From positions 4,778,711 to 4,842,710 of the forward strand of contig NW_004450267.1 in NCBI RefSeq assembly GCF_000321225.1: DNA of 64,000 nt, in the 5' to 3' direction. This stretch comes from Odobenus rosmarus divergens (taxonomy: Eukaryota > Chordata > Mammalia > Carnivora > Odobenidae). Under the pieces are notes generated by a model that saw only the letters and a program-made list of their open reading frames with translations, was not told where the DNA came from and ran no database searches. The position numbers and the translations under genes are program-made. Positions 1-10,969 of this stretch are shown in pieces (the first letter of the stretch is position 1; the number at the start of each line of letters is the position of its first letter).

Positions 1-376
1 AACAGCAGGAGGGAGGATGACTTTTACTTGCCTTCTGCTTCCCAGATATCTCCCATCTAATGACCAACTTCTCTGCTCCTTATTCCTACTTCCATCTCAG
101 ATCTTCTCTCTAGCATCATTTTTCCTTCTGCCTTATATATATATTATATATCCTTTGGAAAATTATGAGGGTCTGCTTGTGAAGATCTTTCAGTTTTGAT
201 TTGCCAGAAAATATCTTTGTTTTGCCCTCATTCTTAAAAACACTTTTGGATGTGGAAGGTAGACTGCCAGTTATTTTCTTCATTTTCTTTTTTTCCCATG
301 TATGTATGTATGTATGTTCTTGTGGGAGGGAGGGTAGCATGTGTCTGGGCCCTTTTACTGTTCCCTTTCCCCACAG

Positions 377-502
377 GGTGGATGCAGTTGTGGGCTGGGG
401 CCTGGGGCCCAGAAGGTCCAGAAGAAGGGTGACAAGGGGCCCTTCAACATGGAGGCACTGGATGAAATCAGAATGAGATGCGTGGTCAAGTTGGAAAAGC
501 AG
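377..502 (+). other. Candidate exon of unknown gene
   Basis: A 126-nt block bounded by a strong acceptor (ttccctttccccacag, AG at 375-376) and a consensus donor (gtgagt at 503). It reads open for exactly 42 codons in one frame, with a polar Lys/Glu-rich second half (KGDKGPFNMEALDEIRMR). I do not recognise the protein. It lies in the PIGZ-MELTF interval expected from human synteny. Could be a lncRNA exon or chance. Confidence 0.3.
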
Positions 503-1005
503 GTGAGTGTGGGATGGTTTCACTGGTGTGACAGAGCTGGTGGACTGAAAAGTTTTGGAGAGCTGCAGGGACAAGCACAAGGGTAGTCTGCGCTTCTCAG
601 AGCCATGGCCCAGAGCACCCACTGCCCAGGAGGCCGAAGCAGGGCCCAGGTGTCCCCTGCTGCCAATGCAGAGTTATTTTCTTTTAGCATAGGCATGTCC
701 TCATCCTTGAGGGCTTATTGCCTAGACCTACCTCTGGTACCAAATGACCAGAGTTCAGTATGGGAAAGAGAAGCCAGCAGAAAAGGAATTTATACAGGGA
801 CTGAAAATCATCAGGTGCATTGGAGGAATGGGTTGTGGCTTGGGCCTCCAGAAAGACTCTCCGAACACCCAGGAGTAACTGACTAGAGGAGTCCCCATTT
901 GTGTGACAATCAGGCAGGTGTAAAGGCTCCCTTGGAACTCAGTCAAATTTAGTTGCTGAGAATCAGGACACCACCCTAACCGCAGTTGTGTCTCTGTCCC
1001 CACAG

Positions 1006-1126
1006 CTGGGGACAAACATTGGAAAGCTGCTGCAGGAAAAACTCCATGTCTCCATAACCTTTGCCCAGAGAGGACAATGCCAACTGCAGAAATATGGCCT
1101 GTCTCACATCTGCTTTCGCAATTCTT
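1006..1126 (+). other. Candidate second exon, interrupted by a SINE
   Basis: Acceptor tctctgtccccacag (AG at 1004-1005) followed by an open frame in the phase that continues exon 377-502 (LGTNIGKLLQEKLHVSITF...). A SINEC sits at 1127-1332 between two copies of a 16-bp target site. Ignoring the SINE, the frame reaches TAA just after the site. Unknown function; low confidence. Confidence 0.28.
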
Positions 1127-1332
1127 TTTTTTTTTTTAAGATTTTATTTATTTATTAGAGAGAGAGTGAGTGAACAAGCATGAGTGGTGGGGAGGGGCAG
1201 AGGGAGAGGGAGAAGCAGGCTCCACAGGGAGCTCAACAACAGGGGGACTCGATCCCAGGACCCTGGGATCATGACCTGAGCCAAATGCAGACGCTTAACC
1301 CCACTTAACTGACTAAGCCACCCAGGCACCCC
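1127..1332 (-). repeat. SINEC
   Basis: Poly-T start, gag-rich middle, 'gccacccaggcacccc' end; 16-bp target-site duplication (1111-1126 and 1333-1348, one mismatch). Confidence 0.95.
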
Positions 1333-2610
1333 TGCTTTCTCAATTCTTAAAAACCTAATTTGCATAACCCAACTTCAAGGGGATCTACAAAAGGTAGCTT
1401 TTTGTTTCCCAGCCTCTTATAGTGTAGGAAGGAATTGTGGAAGGGCTCCCTGTTGTCAAATGGCATGCAAGGTAGGAGCCTGAAGTGGCCATTGGGTTTG
1501 ACAATTGGAAAAGCAAGGAGGCTCTTGAGGGGACTGTGTCGGCACAGTGGAGGTGGGCAAAACCAGACTGTATCAGGTTGAATGGCCAACAAGATGTGAG
1601 GAGCGAATTCGGTGAACGTGGATGGTTTAAGGAATCCTGTGCAGGGCAATGGAGAGAGGGATAGCGGATAGAGGGCCCCTCAGCTTCAGAGAGAGTTTGG
1701 GTTGGTTGTTTTTCTAGGAATGGTAGAGAATCAGACATGTTTATGATGAAGGGAAGGTGCCAACTGCAGAGAACAGAGGGAGCAAGGAGATGCAGAATGG
1801 ATGGAGAGATTGTGGCTCGTGGGAGGGGATGCTTATAATGTAAGGAAAGATGCTCTTGATATTTTGCTAAGTGACAAAAGCATATAAAACAAACATCGTG
1901 TGGTTCCTTCCCTGCTTAAAAGTCTATTAGATACACTAAAAATTCTCACCGAATTGTCAAACAGCCCTCATAGAGACCAAACTCGATTCCAGGGGTGCAA
2001 GCCACACCCCTGAGATGGAGCAGCCCAGCCAATGGCGTGGGCGTGGGCGTGAGCGTGGGCAGAGCGTGTGGGAACTAGAGGCGCAGGATAACAGCGGGCT
2101 CGGCTGGGGTGGCGGAAAGCAGACCTACACTCTTGTGGGCTGTTCGGCCACAGGCTGGCTTGTTCCAGAGGCCTCATGGTCAAGTCATTGTCCCAAAGGT
2201 CCCATGGTCGCCCACCCTCCCATGCACTGAGGAGCAGCCTTCAGCAGTTCTAGACGCAGCTTCAGAGGCCTAGACGTAGCATCTTCCCATCCCATCTACC
2301 CTCAGTAATTGTGGAGACACCCAAACTCCCCGTAGTAGTTTGGGGCACATCCTGAAAAAGCACTGATGTGATTATAGCATGGTCCCCTCACATTTCCTGT
2401 TTCCCCTCAAATAATGAGCACAAGATTCTCTGACCAAGGCTGATTCCTAAGTGCGTGAGTTCCTTGAAAATAAGCTGACATGGTTTAAACTAACTTAGCT
2501 TTTCACAACCCCCATCTTATCTCTCAGCATGGTTATTTCTTATGCCAACCCCTCTCTCTGTATATAAATATAAAATAATAATTCATATATAATCTATCTG
2601 GTGTTATTAC
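1333..2610. other. Intergenic, no gene recognised
   Basis: Mostly single-copy sequence. A G+C-rich stretch at about 2028-2110 contains a CCAAT motif and a (GTGGGC)-like short tandem run (about 2036-2066). Antisense ORFs at 1347-1738 have no recognised similarity. Confidence 0.5.
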
Positions 2611-2611
2611 T

Positions 2612-3410
2612 GTATATGCATCCCAAGTCTGGGACCATTTCTAATCATTATTGGCCCCAGGCTTGGGGTTTTTTTCTTTTTCTTGTGGGGGAGGTGGTAC
2701 TTAATCATGTGAATTCAGGCTGAAGAGCTATATTGAGGGTAGGCTCATGGCTACACATTCTCAGGGGAGAACCTGTGCCCTCCCTAATCTGATTAGCATT
2801 AAATTCCAAGAAAGGCAGTTTTTCCTGAAGTCCTCTGTATTATTTATATAAAATATAAATTATATATAATATATTGATTATATAAAATCAATTATAATAT
2901 AATAATATGTGAGCTGAGCAAAAGGTAAGGAATGCTAAGGCACCAGAGTAGGGGCCAAGAGAGGTATGCAGAGCCTTGAAGCCAGATTTGGACTAAGGAC
3001 ACATGCAAAACTGAGTGCAGATGAGCATGGGTTTTTGTGATCTCTCAAGATTGGCAGGACAGAAGATAAATCCTGAAGCCCACTCGAGAGAGAGACCTAA
3101 CAGGAGACACCCTCAAAGCTGGGACTCCAGAGGACTGCATTCTCAATATAAAGGGGACCTAGAAATAAACTATTCCATCCCCAGAGGACTGTAAGGAAAA
3201 CTGCCTTCTTGGATCCTGAGGTTAATTGAATCAGGGTGCAGGTGGGGGAATCTCTGTTTCTGAGATTGTAACCACGAGCCTGCCCTCATATAGATTTTTA
3301 GCCTGAATTCACATGATTGGGCACCACCTTCCCTGAAAGAAAACAAAAACAAAAACCTGGAGCCAATAATATGACCAAAATTGGTCCCAAATCTTGATGC
3401 CCCCAGGTAC
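2612..3410. repeat. Imperfect inverted repeat, arms of about 200 bp
   Basis: The plus-strand block 2612-2845 matches the reverse complement of about 3180-3410 over most of its length. Shared segments include gtgaattcaggct, aatcatgtgaattcaggc, ggcagttttcct and gtcctctg. The loop of about 330 bp includes an A+T-rich tract (2840-2910). Family not identified; it could be two opposed copies of an old interspersed repeat or the ends of a DNA element. Confidence 0.6.
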
Positions 3411-3668
3411 CTGCAAGTGTAAATCCTTTTCAGTGGAATTCAGAAATTTGCCCTCATCCCTGGCCTCAAATAATTCCCACAGGTTATGTCCAAGGAATAA
3501 ATAAAATAAAATAATTTGGTAAACATAGAAGTAAACAGGGCAAGATGAGTGAGAACCAACAAAAACAAGACAGCAGATTCAGACCTAAAAAGCTTTAGAT
3601 GTTGGAATTATCAGATATGGTATATCAAATAAGTATGCTTAATGTAATATAAAAATAAAAGAGGCTTA

Positions 3669-3880
3669 GGGGCACCTGGGTGGCTCAGTCACTGAGCGCC
3701 TGCCTTCAGCTCAGGTCATGATCCCTGGGTCCTGGGATCGAGCCCTGCATCGGGCTCCCTGCTCAGCGGGAAGCCTGCTTCTCCCTCTCCCTCTCCCACT
3801 CCCCCTGCTTGTGTTCCTGCTCTCGCTGTATCTCTCTGCCAAATAAATAAATAAAATCTTAAAAAAAATAATAAAAAAAT
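3669..3880 (+). repeat. SINEC
   Basis: tRNA-like 5' end, CT-rich 3' half, (aaat)n tail; flanked by copies of ataaaagaggctt. Confidence 0.95.
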
Positions 3881-3980
3881 AAAAGAGGCTTGAAAATATG
3901 ACAAAAGAGCAACAAATGTGGACAAAATCAAACAACTCATAGGAAAGAAAAATATAAAATTGAAATGTAAAACTCAATAG

Positions 3981-4178
3981 GTTTTTTTAAAAAAAGATTT
4001 TATTTATTTATTTGAGAGAACAGAGAGCATGCATGAGTTGGGGGTAGGAGATGAGGGGGAGGGAGAAGCAGGCTCCCGGCTGAGTAGGGAGCCTGATGCA
4101 GGACTCGATCCCAGGACCCTGAGATTGTGACCTGAGCTGAAGGCAGATGCTTAACAGACTGAGCCACCCAGGCGCCCC
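3981..4178 (-). repeat. SINEC
   Basis: Reverse copy inserted in L1M, target duplication tcaatag. Confidence 0.93.
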
Positions 4179-4564
4179 TCAATAGACAGGTTTAACAGCT
4201 GGCTAACTGCAGCTGAAAGGATGATTAGGGATGTGGAAGATAGAACAGAAGAAATTAGTTGAAATATAGCCCAGGCAGACAAAGACATAGAAAATATAAA
4301 GTAGAAGTTAAAATGACACGGAAGATAGACCAACAAGGTCTACCATACATTTAATCATACTTCCAGAGGGAGAATAAATAAAAAAGAGAGAAGAGGTAAT
4401 ATTTGAAAAAAAAAAACAATGGAAGATTACTTTCTATAGATGGAAAAGGACACTTATCCACATAGTCAGGAAGGCAAAAAGTTTCCAATTATGCTAAAAA
4501 GAAATGGACACCCCGAATCATAACATGGTGAAAGCAGAGAACATAATGTCTTGAATAGTAGAGT

Positions 4565-5325
4565 ACTGGCCACCACCGGCAGCCCTGAGGTGCCCCGTCC
4601 CTGGATGAACTGCTGTCGAAGAGCGATGCCAAGAAGACCGAGGTGGAGCTGAAGGAGGAAGATGATGAGGAGCTAGATGAGATCCTGTTGGAGAGACTGT
4701 GGGGACTAACAGAGATCTTCCCAGAGAGGGTCCCGTCTGGGGCTGGAGCCGCTTTTGATCTTCTCCGTCTTTGTGGCTCAAAGACCACCGAGATTTCCCA
4801 GGGCAGCGTTGTGGATTGGGACCACCTCCTTCATGATCCCGTTCTCCCTGTTGTCCTTGAGACTGAGAAGTTGCAAATGGAGCGGCAGCTACGGCCACGG
4901 CAGATACTTTGTAGTGCATGACATAGGGTTCTCAGGAGGCATGCCAGGGGCTCTACCTTCACTTCCTGGAAAGATCTAGATCGTTACTCTACGACTTGTC
5001 TTGGTGGGACAAGTTTGAAAATTCAACAGTGTTGGAACTGCTGATTATTTGGATTTTTTTTTTTTTTTTACTTTGGCACATTGCTCTATGGACCCCTGCC
5101 GTGGAGAATTCTCCCCAGTGTCTCACAGAGACCCCCACCTTGCATCTGTGCCCTCCACGCTGTCCCATTTCTGCCGTCCTCACTCTGATACCAGAGTGCA
5201 GCAATGCCGACGGTTCCTCCAGCTCTGGCCTACCCACCCTTTCACCAAGTAACTCATGACGGGAGGGTCGCCTCACCGTCCCATTGTGGCATGGGAACTG
5301 ATGAGTGTTGATCAAAAAAATTAAA
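4565..5325 (+). pseudogene. TOMM22: TOMM22 processed pseudogene
   Basis: Intronless copy of the mRNA for TOM22, the receptor subunit of the mitochondrial outer-membrane import complex. Recognisable pieces: DDEELDEILLERLWGLTEIF in one frame, then FVAQ...RAALWIGTTSFMI in the next, LPVVLETEKLQM back in the first, and finally GGMPGALPSLPGKI with its stop at about 4977-4979. So at least three frame changes break it, and the N-terminus is missing or decayed. The 3' UTR and an A-rich end (about 5311-5325) are retained, and a SINEC is inserted there. Non-functional. Confidence 0.9.
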
Positions 5326-5510
5326 GGGGCACCTGGGTGGCTCAGGTGGTTGAGCGACTGCCTTCGGCTCAGGTCATGATCCTGGAGTCCCGGGATCGAG
5401 TCCCGCATCGGGCTCCCTGCTCAGCGAGGAGCCTGCTTCTCCCTCTGACCCTCTTCCCTCTCGTGCTATCTCTCATTCTCTCTCTCTCAAATAAATAAAT
5501 AAAATCTTTA
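5326..5510 (+). repeat. SINEC
   Basis: Inserted in the A-rich tail of the TOMM22 pseudogene; duplication aaaaaaattaaa. Confidence 0.95.
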
Positions 5511-5520
5511 AAAAAAAATT

Positions 5521-6110
5521 AAATTCTTCAACCATAAAGCATTAGTCAAAGAAGAAATTACAATGGAATTTTTACCAACTAGGGTCCTTGGGTTCTCCGA
5601 GCAATAGAAATTTACTAGAGTCAAGTTTACTAGAGGCAAAAGGAAGTTCCAGGCAAGGCTTTTATGGGGGTTTATGGGAGACAGCACAAAGGAAAGTGTT
5701 TTTCATGCCAGCCCTCCAAACAAAAGCAGGGGAAAGTTTTTAAAGAGATTGTGGCAGGAAAGGAGTGACGTCTGAGTATGCAGGGTGGAGAGAAACAGAG
5801 GAAGCCATGTGCGTGGACGCAACGGACAGGACATGCTTCCTTATGCTTTGCATGTCTCATTAGTATGGAAATCTGTAACCCCGGGTGTGGTTTTTAGTAT
5901 TATAACGAGGGGAAAGGTCAGTGATAGGCCAGCGCTGGGGTCCATCCTGGCGCAGACTAGTTTGAACCCTTCCTTTGGTAGGCATCCTGCTTCTGCATTC
6001 CTGCAAGATATGCTAGTCAAGAGGCATAGGGCTTCAGCTATCAAGGAACAGTGGATTTTCTAGTTAGGATTGAGGGGACTCCAGTCCAGTCCCTGCTCTG
6101 TCCCAGAATT
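5521..6110. other. Intergenic, possible old retroelement remnant
   Basis: No coding gene recognised. The first 50 bp look L1-like. The rest (about 5580-6110) has the texture of an old antisense LTR, but I cannot assign a family. Confidence 0.3.
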
Positions 6111-6212
6111 AGAAAAGACTTATAACCAAAGGTGATGAAAATATGAAAAGATTATGTAGCATAACTTGTGGGATGCAGTTAATACAGTATTTAAAGGGAT
6201 AAAGAAGATGTG

Positions 6213-6235
6213 GTATATATATATATATATATATA
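6213..6235. repeat. (TA)n microsatellite
   Basis: About eleven TA units inside an old L1 fragment. Confidence 0.9.
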
Positions 6236-6441
6236 CAAAAATGTATTATCTTAAATATGAAGGGGTTCAAAAGTTAATGAGCTCAAAAGTTAAAGGCTCA
6301 AAATTAATGAGCTAAGTGTCCATATCAAAAGGTTTGAAATAAAACAGCAAAATAATGCTCCAAAAAAAGTAAATGGAAGGAAAAAATACAGCTAAGAAAA
6401 ATTAATTAAAAGGAGATGAACAAAGCCAGAAGTCAATTTTT

Positions 6442-6642
6442 CTTTTTTCTTTTTTTTCTTTTAAGATTTTATTTATTTATTTGACAGAGAGAGCACAAGC
6501 AGGGGGAGCTGCAGGCAGAGGCAGAAGGAGAAGCAGGCTCCCCGCTGGGCAGGGAGCCCGACAAGGGACTTGATCACAGGACCCTGGGATCATGACTTGA
6601 GGCGAAGGCAGCCGCTTAACTGACTGAGCCACCCGGGTGCCC
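6442..6642 (-). repeat. SINEC
   Basis: Reverse copy in L1 ORF2; flanking caattttt-type duplication. Confidence 0.93.
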
Positions 6643-7378
6643 GCAATTTTTCAAAGAGATTCATAAAGTTGACAAAATGCTGGTGAAAAGGATCAAGAAA
6701 CAAAAAGAAAGCATAAGAAACCAACATTATAGGAATAGAAATGAGTTAAGAATACAAGCCACAATTTGGAAAAGGATATTTGTCATGCAGGTAATATAAA
6801 GAATATATAAAGAATTCCTACACAGAGTGAGAAAAATGGCCAGAAGGAATCCCACGGAAGAAACAAAAATGTTCCACAAGCATTTGAAAAGGTGTTTGAC
6901 CACATAAGTGATCAGGGAAATGCATGTAAATATCCCCAAGATTCACAAAATCAAATGTTAGACAATCCCAAGCATAAATCAGCATATGAAGCAGTGGACA
7001 CTGTAATATCTGCTGGTTGGCAGGACCTTTGGAAAACTGTTGGGTATTGTTTAATGAAGTTAAGATTATGCATGCCCAAGACTCAGGGATTCCATTTCTA
7101 GGTATGTAGTTCAGAGAACTCTTGTATAAGAATGTTACAGCAGCATTCTTAGGAATAGAAAAATTTGTCAACACCTGGAGATGCTCTAGCAGATAAACAA
7201 CAGTCAGAACGATAAATAAATTTTAGTATATTCATCCAGGGGAATACTGCAGAGCAATGAAGAGGGACTGCAGCTGCAGGGAACAGCATGAATACCATCA
7301 CCAGAATCTTGAATAAAAGACACGAGTCACTGGTAGGTTACATGAAGAATTATCCCATTGATCTAAAATTCAAACACA

Positions 7379-7588
7379 GGGGCGCCTGGGTGGCTCAGTT
7401 GGTTAAGCATCTGCCTTTGGCTCAGGTCTTGATCTCAGGGTCCTGGGATCGAGTCCCGCATCGGGCTCCCTGCTCAGCAGGGAGTCTGCTTCTCCCTCTC
7501 CCTCTACAGCTCCCCCTGCTTGTGCTCTCTTGCTCTCTCTCTCTCTGTCAAATAAATAAATAAAATCTTAAAAAAAGAAAAAATAAAT
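7379..7588 (+). repeat. SINEC, first of a tandem pair
   Basis: Flanked by aaattcaaacacag on both sides; a second SINE follows immediately. Confidence 0.95.
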
Positions 7589-7605
7589 AAAATTCAAACA
7601 CAGAA

Positions 7606-7800
7606 GGGTGCCTGGGTGGCACAGTCGGTTAACCATTGGACTCTTGGTTTCAGCTCAGCTTGTGATCTTGGGTCATGAGATTGAGCCCCACGTCAGGCTC
7701 CACACTCAGTGTGGAGTCAGCTTGAGACACTCTCCCTCTACCCCTCCCCCCACTCTCTCTCTCTCAAATAAATAAATCTTTTACAAAAATAAATAATAAA
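7606..7800 (+). repeat. SINEC, older type, second of a tandem pair
   Basis: Diverged middle ('gattgagccccacgtcaggctccacactc') and a third copy of the flank (aaattcagacacag) after its tail. Confidence 0.93.
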
Positions 7801-7847
7801 TAAAATTCAGACACAGTTATAAACCCTGAATTATCTAGAGTGTGATG

Positions 7848-8440
7848 GTCAGGTTTTTTTTGTCAACTTGACTAAGCGATAGTCCCCAGTTAATCAAAGT
7901 TAATCTAAATGTTGCTGTGAAGGTATTTTGTAGATGCAACGCAAGTCCACAATCAGTTGACTTTATTTTTTTTTAAAGATTTTATTTATTTATTTGAGAG
8001 AGATAGCAACAGAGAGCATGAGCGGGGAGGAGAGGGAGAAGCAGACTCTCCTTGAGCAAGGAGCCCAACGCGGGGCTTGATCCCAGGACCCTGGGATCAC
8101 GACCTGAGCTGAAGGCAGATGCTTAACCGACTGAGCCACTCAGGTGCCCCTCAGCTGACTTTAAATAAGGGAGGTTATTCTAGATAATCTGGGTAGACCT
8201 GATAGAATCGGTTGAAAGGACTTTAGAACGAACCAAGATGTTCTTGAATAAGAAACTTCCCTCTGTGGACTGCAACTTCATCTCGTGCCCCAGAGTGGCC
8301 TGCCCTTCCTAATGCCCTATAGATTTCAGATTTGCCTACCCAGCCCCCCCAATGCATAAGCCAATTCCTTGCAATAAATCTTAATGTATATCTCCTATGC
8401 TTTGGTTTCTCTTTCTCTGGCTGAACCCTGACTAATACAG
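7848..8440 (+). repeat. Old interspersed repeat ending 'ccctgactaatacag'
   Basis: Begins 'gtgatggtcagg...gtcaacttgact' and ends 'ggctgaaccctgactaatacag', both diagnostic of a common ancient mammalian repeat whose family name I cannot give with certainty. Split by a SINEC at about 7974-8150 with target duplications cagttgacttta / cagctgacttta. Confidence 0.55.
7974..8150 (-). repeat. SINEC
   Basis: Reverse copy with a 12-bp duplication (cagttgacttta). Confidence 0.93.
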
Positions 8441-8442
8441 AC

Positions 8443-9715
8443 TTTATAACTGTAAGTGGTTCTAGAGGAATGGAATCTCATGAGTTTTCTGAATAGAGGT
8501 TCTGGGTTTTCTGGAATTGGTTCTCTAGACTGATTAGATTTAAAGGCACTATTCCAAGTGGTAAAGAGAGCACTGGTAGTCCATGGAGTGATGTGGCATT
8601 TGAGATACCCCAGGCAAGGTTTTCGGTGACCATGTATATGATGCCTTTGCTGGGCTTCAAATTCCCAGCTCAAGGTCCTCATAAAATGACTTGTGTGTGC
8701 CCCGAAAGAGACCCTTCTCTCTTGTTACTTGCAGGGCTGAAATTGCTGGAAACCAAACTCATAATCTCATTGTGTGAGCTGCTAAATTACAATGCACTTT
8801 GCATCCCAGCCTGGAAGGAAAGTTAAAGTGAGGGCATGTGAGTGGGCGCAGAGGTGCAAGCCCCTGACTCTCAGGGTCCCCAACAGACCGGTTCAGCCAC
8901 TCACTGCTGACAAAGTCCAAAGGCAGAGAGACAAGTGGTGGTGAAACAGGAAAGGAATTTATTTCAGGGAGGCCAACACCGGGAAGACACGGGACTATGC
9001 AGGTGGGCAGGAAAGGGCAGGTCGGCCATTGTCCTGGGGTCAGTCCCATGGGGCTTGCTGGCTCAGGGCAGTCCTAATTGCTTGAAGGGGTAAGTTTGGT
9101 TCCCCTCAGGGGATGCTTTGCCTGCAGGGTCTTTTGCCTGAATTAAGAGGTAAACCGGACAGAAGAATTTAATCAGTGATGAGGTATAGACTAAGGCCAA
9201 AATGGAGGAAACTGAAGTCCTCTGTCAGGCATTCCTTGGGGAGGAATGGGATCCTTGCTTGCATCCCAGCACCAAGTGTAGCCTCATCTTATCTCCCTAA
9301 AAGTCAGGATAATCATTCACTGGCTCTGGAAAAAGAATCTGTATAATTCAGTCCAAAAGCTCGAGCAGAGACTGCAAAAGTTATCTTTCAAACTTCTTGA
9401 GGTATTAGTATCAAGGTGGTGCCTTGTCAGCATCTGCTGGATTCCTGTCATGTTGCTTCACTCTCTCTCGTCTCCTCTGCTATGACATATTCCACCTGAG
9501 AACAACGGCTGTTTAAGGTCAGTCTTTAAAATGTCAAAGTCAGGAAACAGTCACCATATGTATTCTTGGAGGAGAGTCAAACTTGTTTTTCTGTTCACCA
9601 GAGATGATACGAGGGTGTTGATATCTGGGATATAGGTCCGTCATGCAATGGGCTCCGATTCCTACTGATCTTTGAGTCTGGGGGCGGGGAGGGGTTAAGA
9701 ATCCCCATGATGAAG
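8443..9715. other. Intergenic, possible LTR remnants, no gene recognised
   Basis: The 8900-9600 part ('ggaatttatttcagggaggcc') resembles an antisense old LTR, but no family is assigned. Short ORFs at 8395-9049 have no recognised similarity. Confidence 0.3.
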
Positions 9716-9717
9716 AA

Positions 9718-10052
9718 GTATCTTCGTGTGCTCAGGCTGCTATCACAGAATATCACAGACTGGGTGGCTTATTTCTCACAGATCTGAAGCTGGAAGTCCA
9801 AGATACGGCGCTGGCATGGTGAGGGCCCTCTTCCAGGCACAGAGCCAACACCTTCCCACTCTGTCCTCACAGGATGCGAGGGATGAGGGAGTTCTGTGGG
9901 GCCTTTTTTATAAGAACACTAATCCCATTCATGAGGGCTCCACCCAGAAAGTCTCCCTCCCAAAGGCCTCCCCTTTCTCACACCATCACATCCGTCGTTA
10001 GGATTTCAACATCTTAATGGGATGGGGTACACCCGGTCTGACCATAGCAGTA
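9718..10052 (+). repeat. Ancient interspersed repeat ('cacagactgggtggctta' type)
   Basis: Contains the well-known motifs cacagactgggtggctta, agctggaagtccaagat, aacactaatcccattcatgag and gaccatagca in the right order. Family name not assigned. The 91-aa ORF here is repeat-derived. Confidence 0.65.
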
Positions 10053-10384
10053 AGTTCTCATCACCTTCCAAAGGTAAATTTCAGGGTGTGTGAAGGTTGG
10101 AGGGAGTGACTGGAGACAGTGGGGTCAAATGTAGTTTATTTTTGCGGGGAAATGGATGGAATGCATTGAGGTCCCAAATTTTCAGAAGTGCAAGAGACAG
10201 GCTGCCATGCTTGCCTGTGGACAGGAGCTGGTGAACAGGATGGGGCTGTGAGACCTGTATTTGGAGGCCATCCTAAATCCTATTTGCAGATGTCATATTT
10301 AGACACTAGCAAATACGGTTAGCAAGTAACTAGGTCATTCAACAGAGGCCTCAGTTTCCCTATATGTAAGATGGAGATAGTAAA

Positions 10385-10566
10385 GGACTCCTGGGTGGCT
10401 CAGTTGGTTAAGCATCTGCCTTTGACTCAGGTGATAATCCCAGGGTCCTGGGATCGAGTCCCGCATCGAGCGTTCTTCTCCCTCTGCCTGCTGCTCCCCC
10501 CTGCTTGTGCTCTCTCTCTCTCTCTCTCTCTTTCTGTTTCTCTCTGTCTTTCTGACAAATAAGTAA
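10385..10566 (+). repeat. SINEC with expanded (CT)n
   Basis: Upstream of PIGZ; flanks gatagtaa; long CT run at about 10511-10535. Confidence 0.92.
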
Positions 10567-10753
10567 ATATGGCGATAGTAAGACCCACGGCCCCAGAATG
10601 TAGAAAGGATGAAATGAGATACACACATGAAGTTCTGCTACATAGTGGGCACTTATAAATAGCAGCTCTTATTGTATGTAGAGTTTTGAGTTTGTTCAGA
10701 CAACTGAACATATTATGATTCGTCTTATAACAACTAACAAATGCTGTCCTCAG

Positions 10754-10851
10754 CAGATGCAGGTCCGTGGAACCAGAACAGCATCTGTAGCGGACTGAGA
10801 AGCCATTCTAGGCTCTTGGCGTGGGGTCTTGGCTAGCAGTTTGATCTGAAG
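10754..10851 (+). promoter_or_regulatory. PIGZ: PIGZ 5' UTR with upstream ORF (10757-10798)
   Basis: The segment follows a good splice acceptor (cctcag, AG at 10752-10753). It contains an ATG at 10757 reading MQVRGTRTASVAD and then TGA at 10796-10798. The human protein starts at the equivalent upstream ATG (both begin MQ, with a shared ASVA) and reads through to the next Met. Here that frame is closed, and a TAG also lies in frame 18 nt before the downstream ATG, so the upstream ATG can only give a 13-codon uORF. Confidence 0.6.
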
Positions 10852-10969
10852 ATGGCACTCCGGGCGCTGTGGGGCAGCCTCAGCCTGCTCCGCCTGGTGT
10901 GGTGCCTCCTGCCACAGACAGGCTATGTGCACCCAGATGAGTTCTTCCAATCACCTGAGGTCATGGCAG
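10852..10969 (+). CDS. PIGZ: PIGZ coding exon 1
   Basis: Encodes residues 1-39 plus the first base of Glu40: the start, a hydrophobic signal-anchor-like stretch ([17 protein letters not shown]) and the HPDE motif with Asp29. The donor is CAG|gtaaat. The exon probably begins in 5' UTR at 10754, after the acceptor tgctgtcctcag. Confidence 0.93.

Larger units (their letters stand above)
3430..4555 (+). repeat. Old L1 (L1M) 5' UTR-like fragment, split by two SINEs
   Basis: Phrases such as 'ggtctaccatacatttaatc...ttccagagggagaa' and the following purine-rich run resemble the mammalian L1M 5' region just before ORF1. Interrupted by SINECs at 3669-3880 and 3981-4178. Limits are approximate. Confidence 0.55.
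6110..7378 (+). repeat. L1M ORF2 to 3' fragment, sense, interrupted
   Basis: 'aaattaatgagctaagtgtccat', 'caaagccagaagtcaattttt...attcataaagttgac' and, later, the 'ggaaatgcatgtaaa' and 'ggaatactgcagagcaatgaa' phrases match decayed L1 ORF2 in order. It contains an (AT)n run (about 6213-6235) and a SINEC (about 6442-6642). No intact frame. Confidence 0.7.

Noticed and set aside
1968..2230. Short ORFs on both strands over the GTGGGC repeat
   Set aside because: Simple-repeat and G+C effect; no homology recognised.
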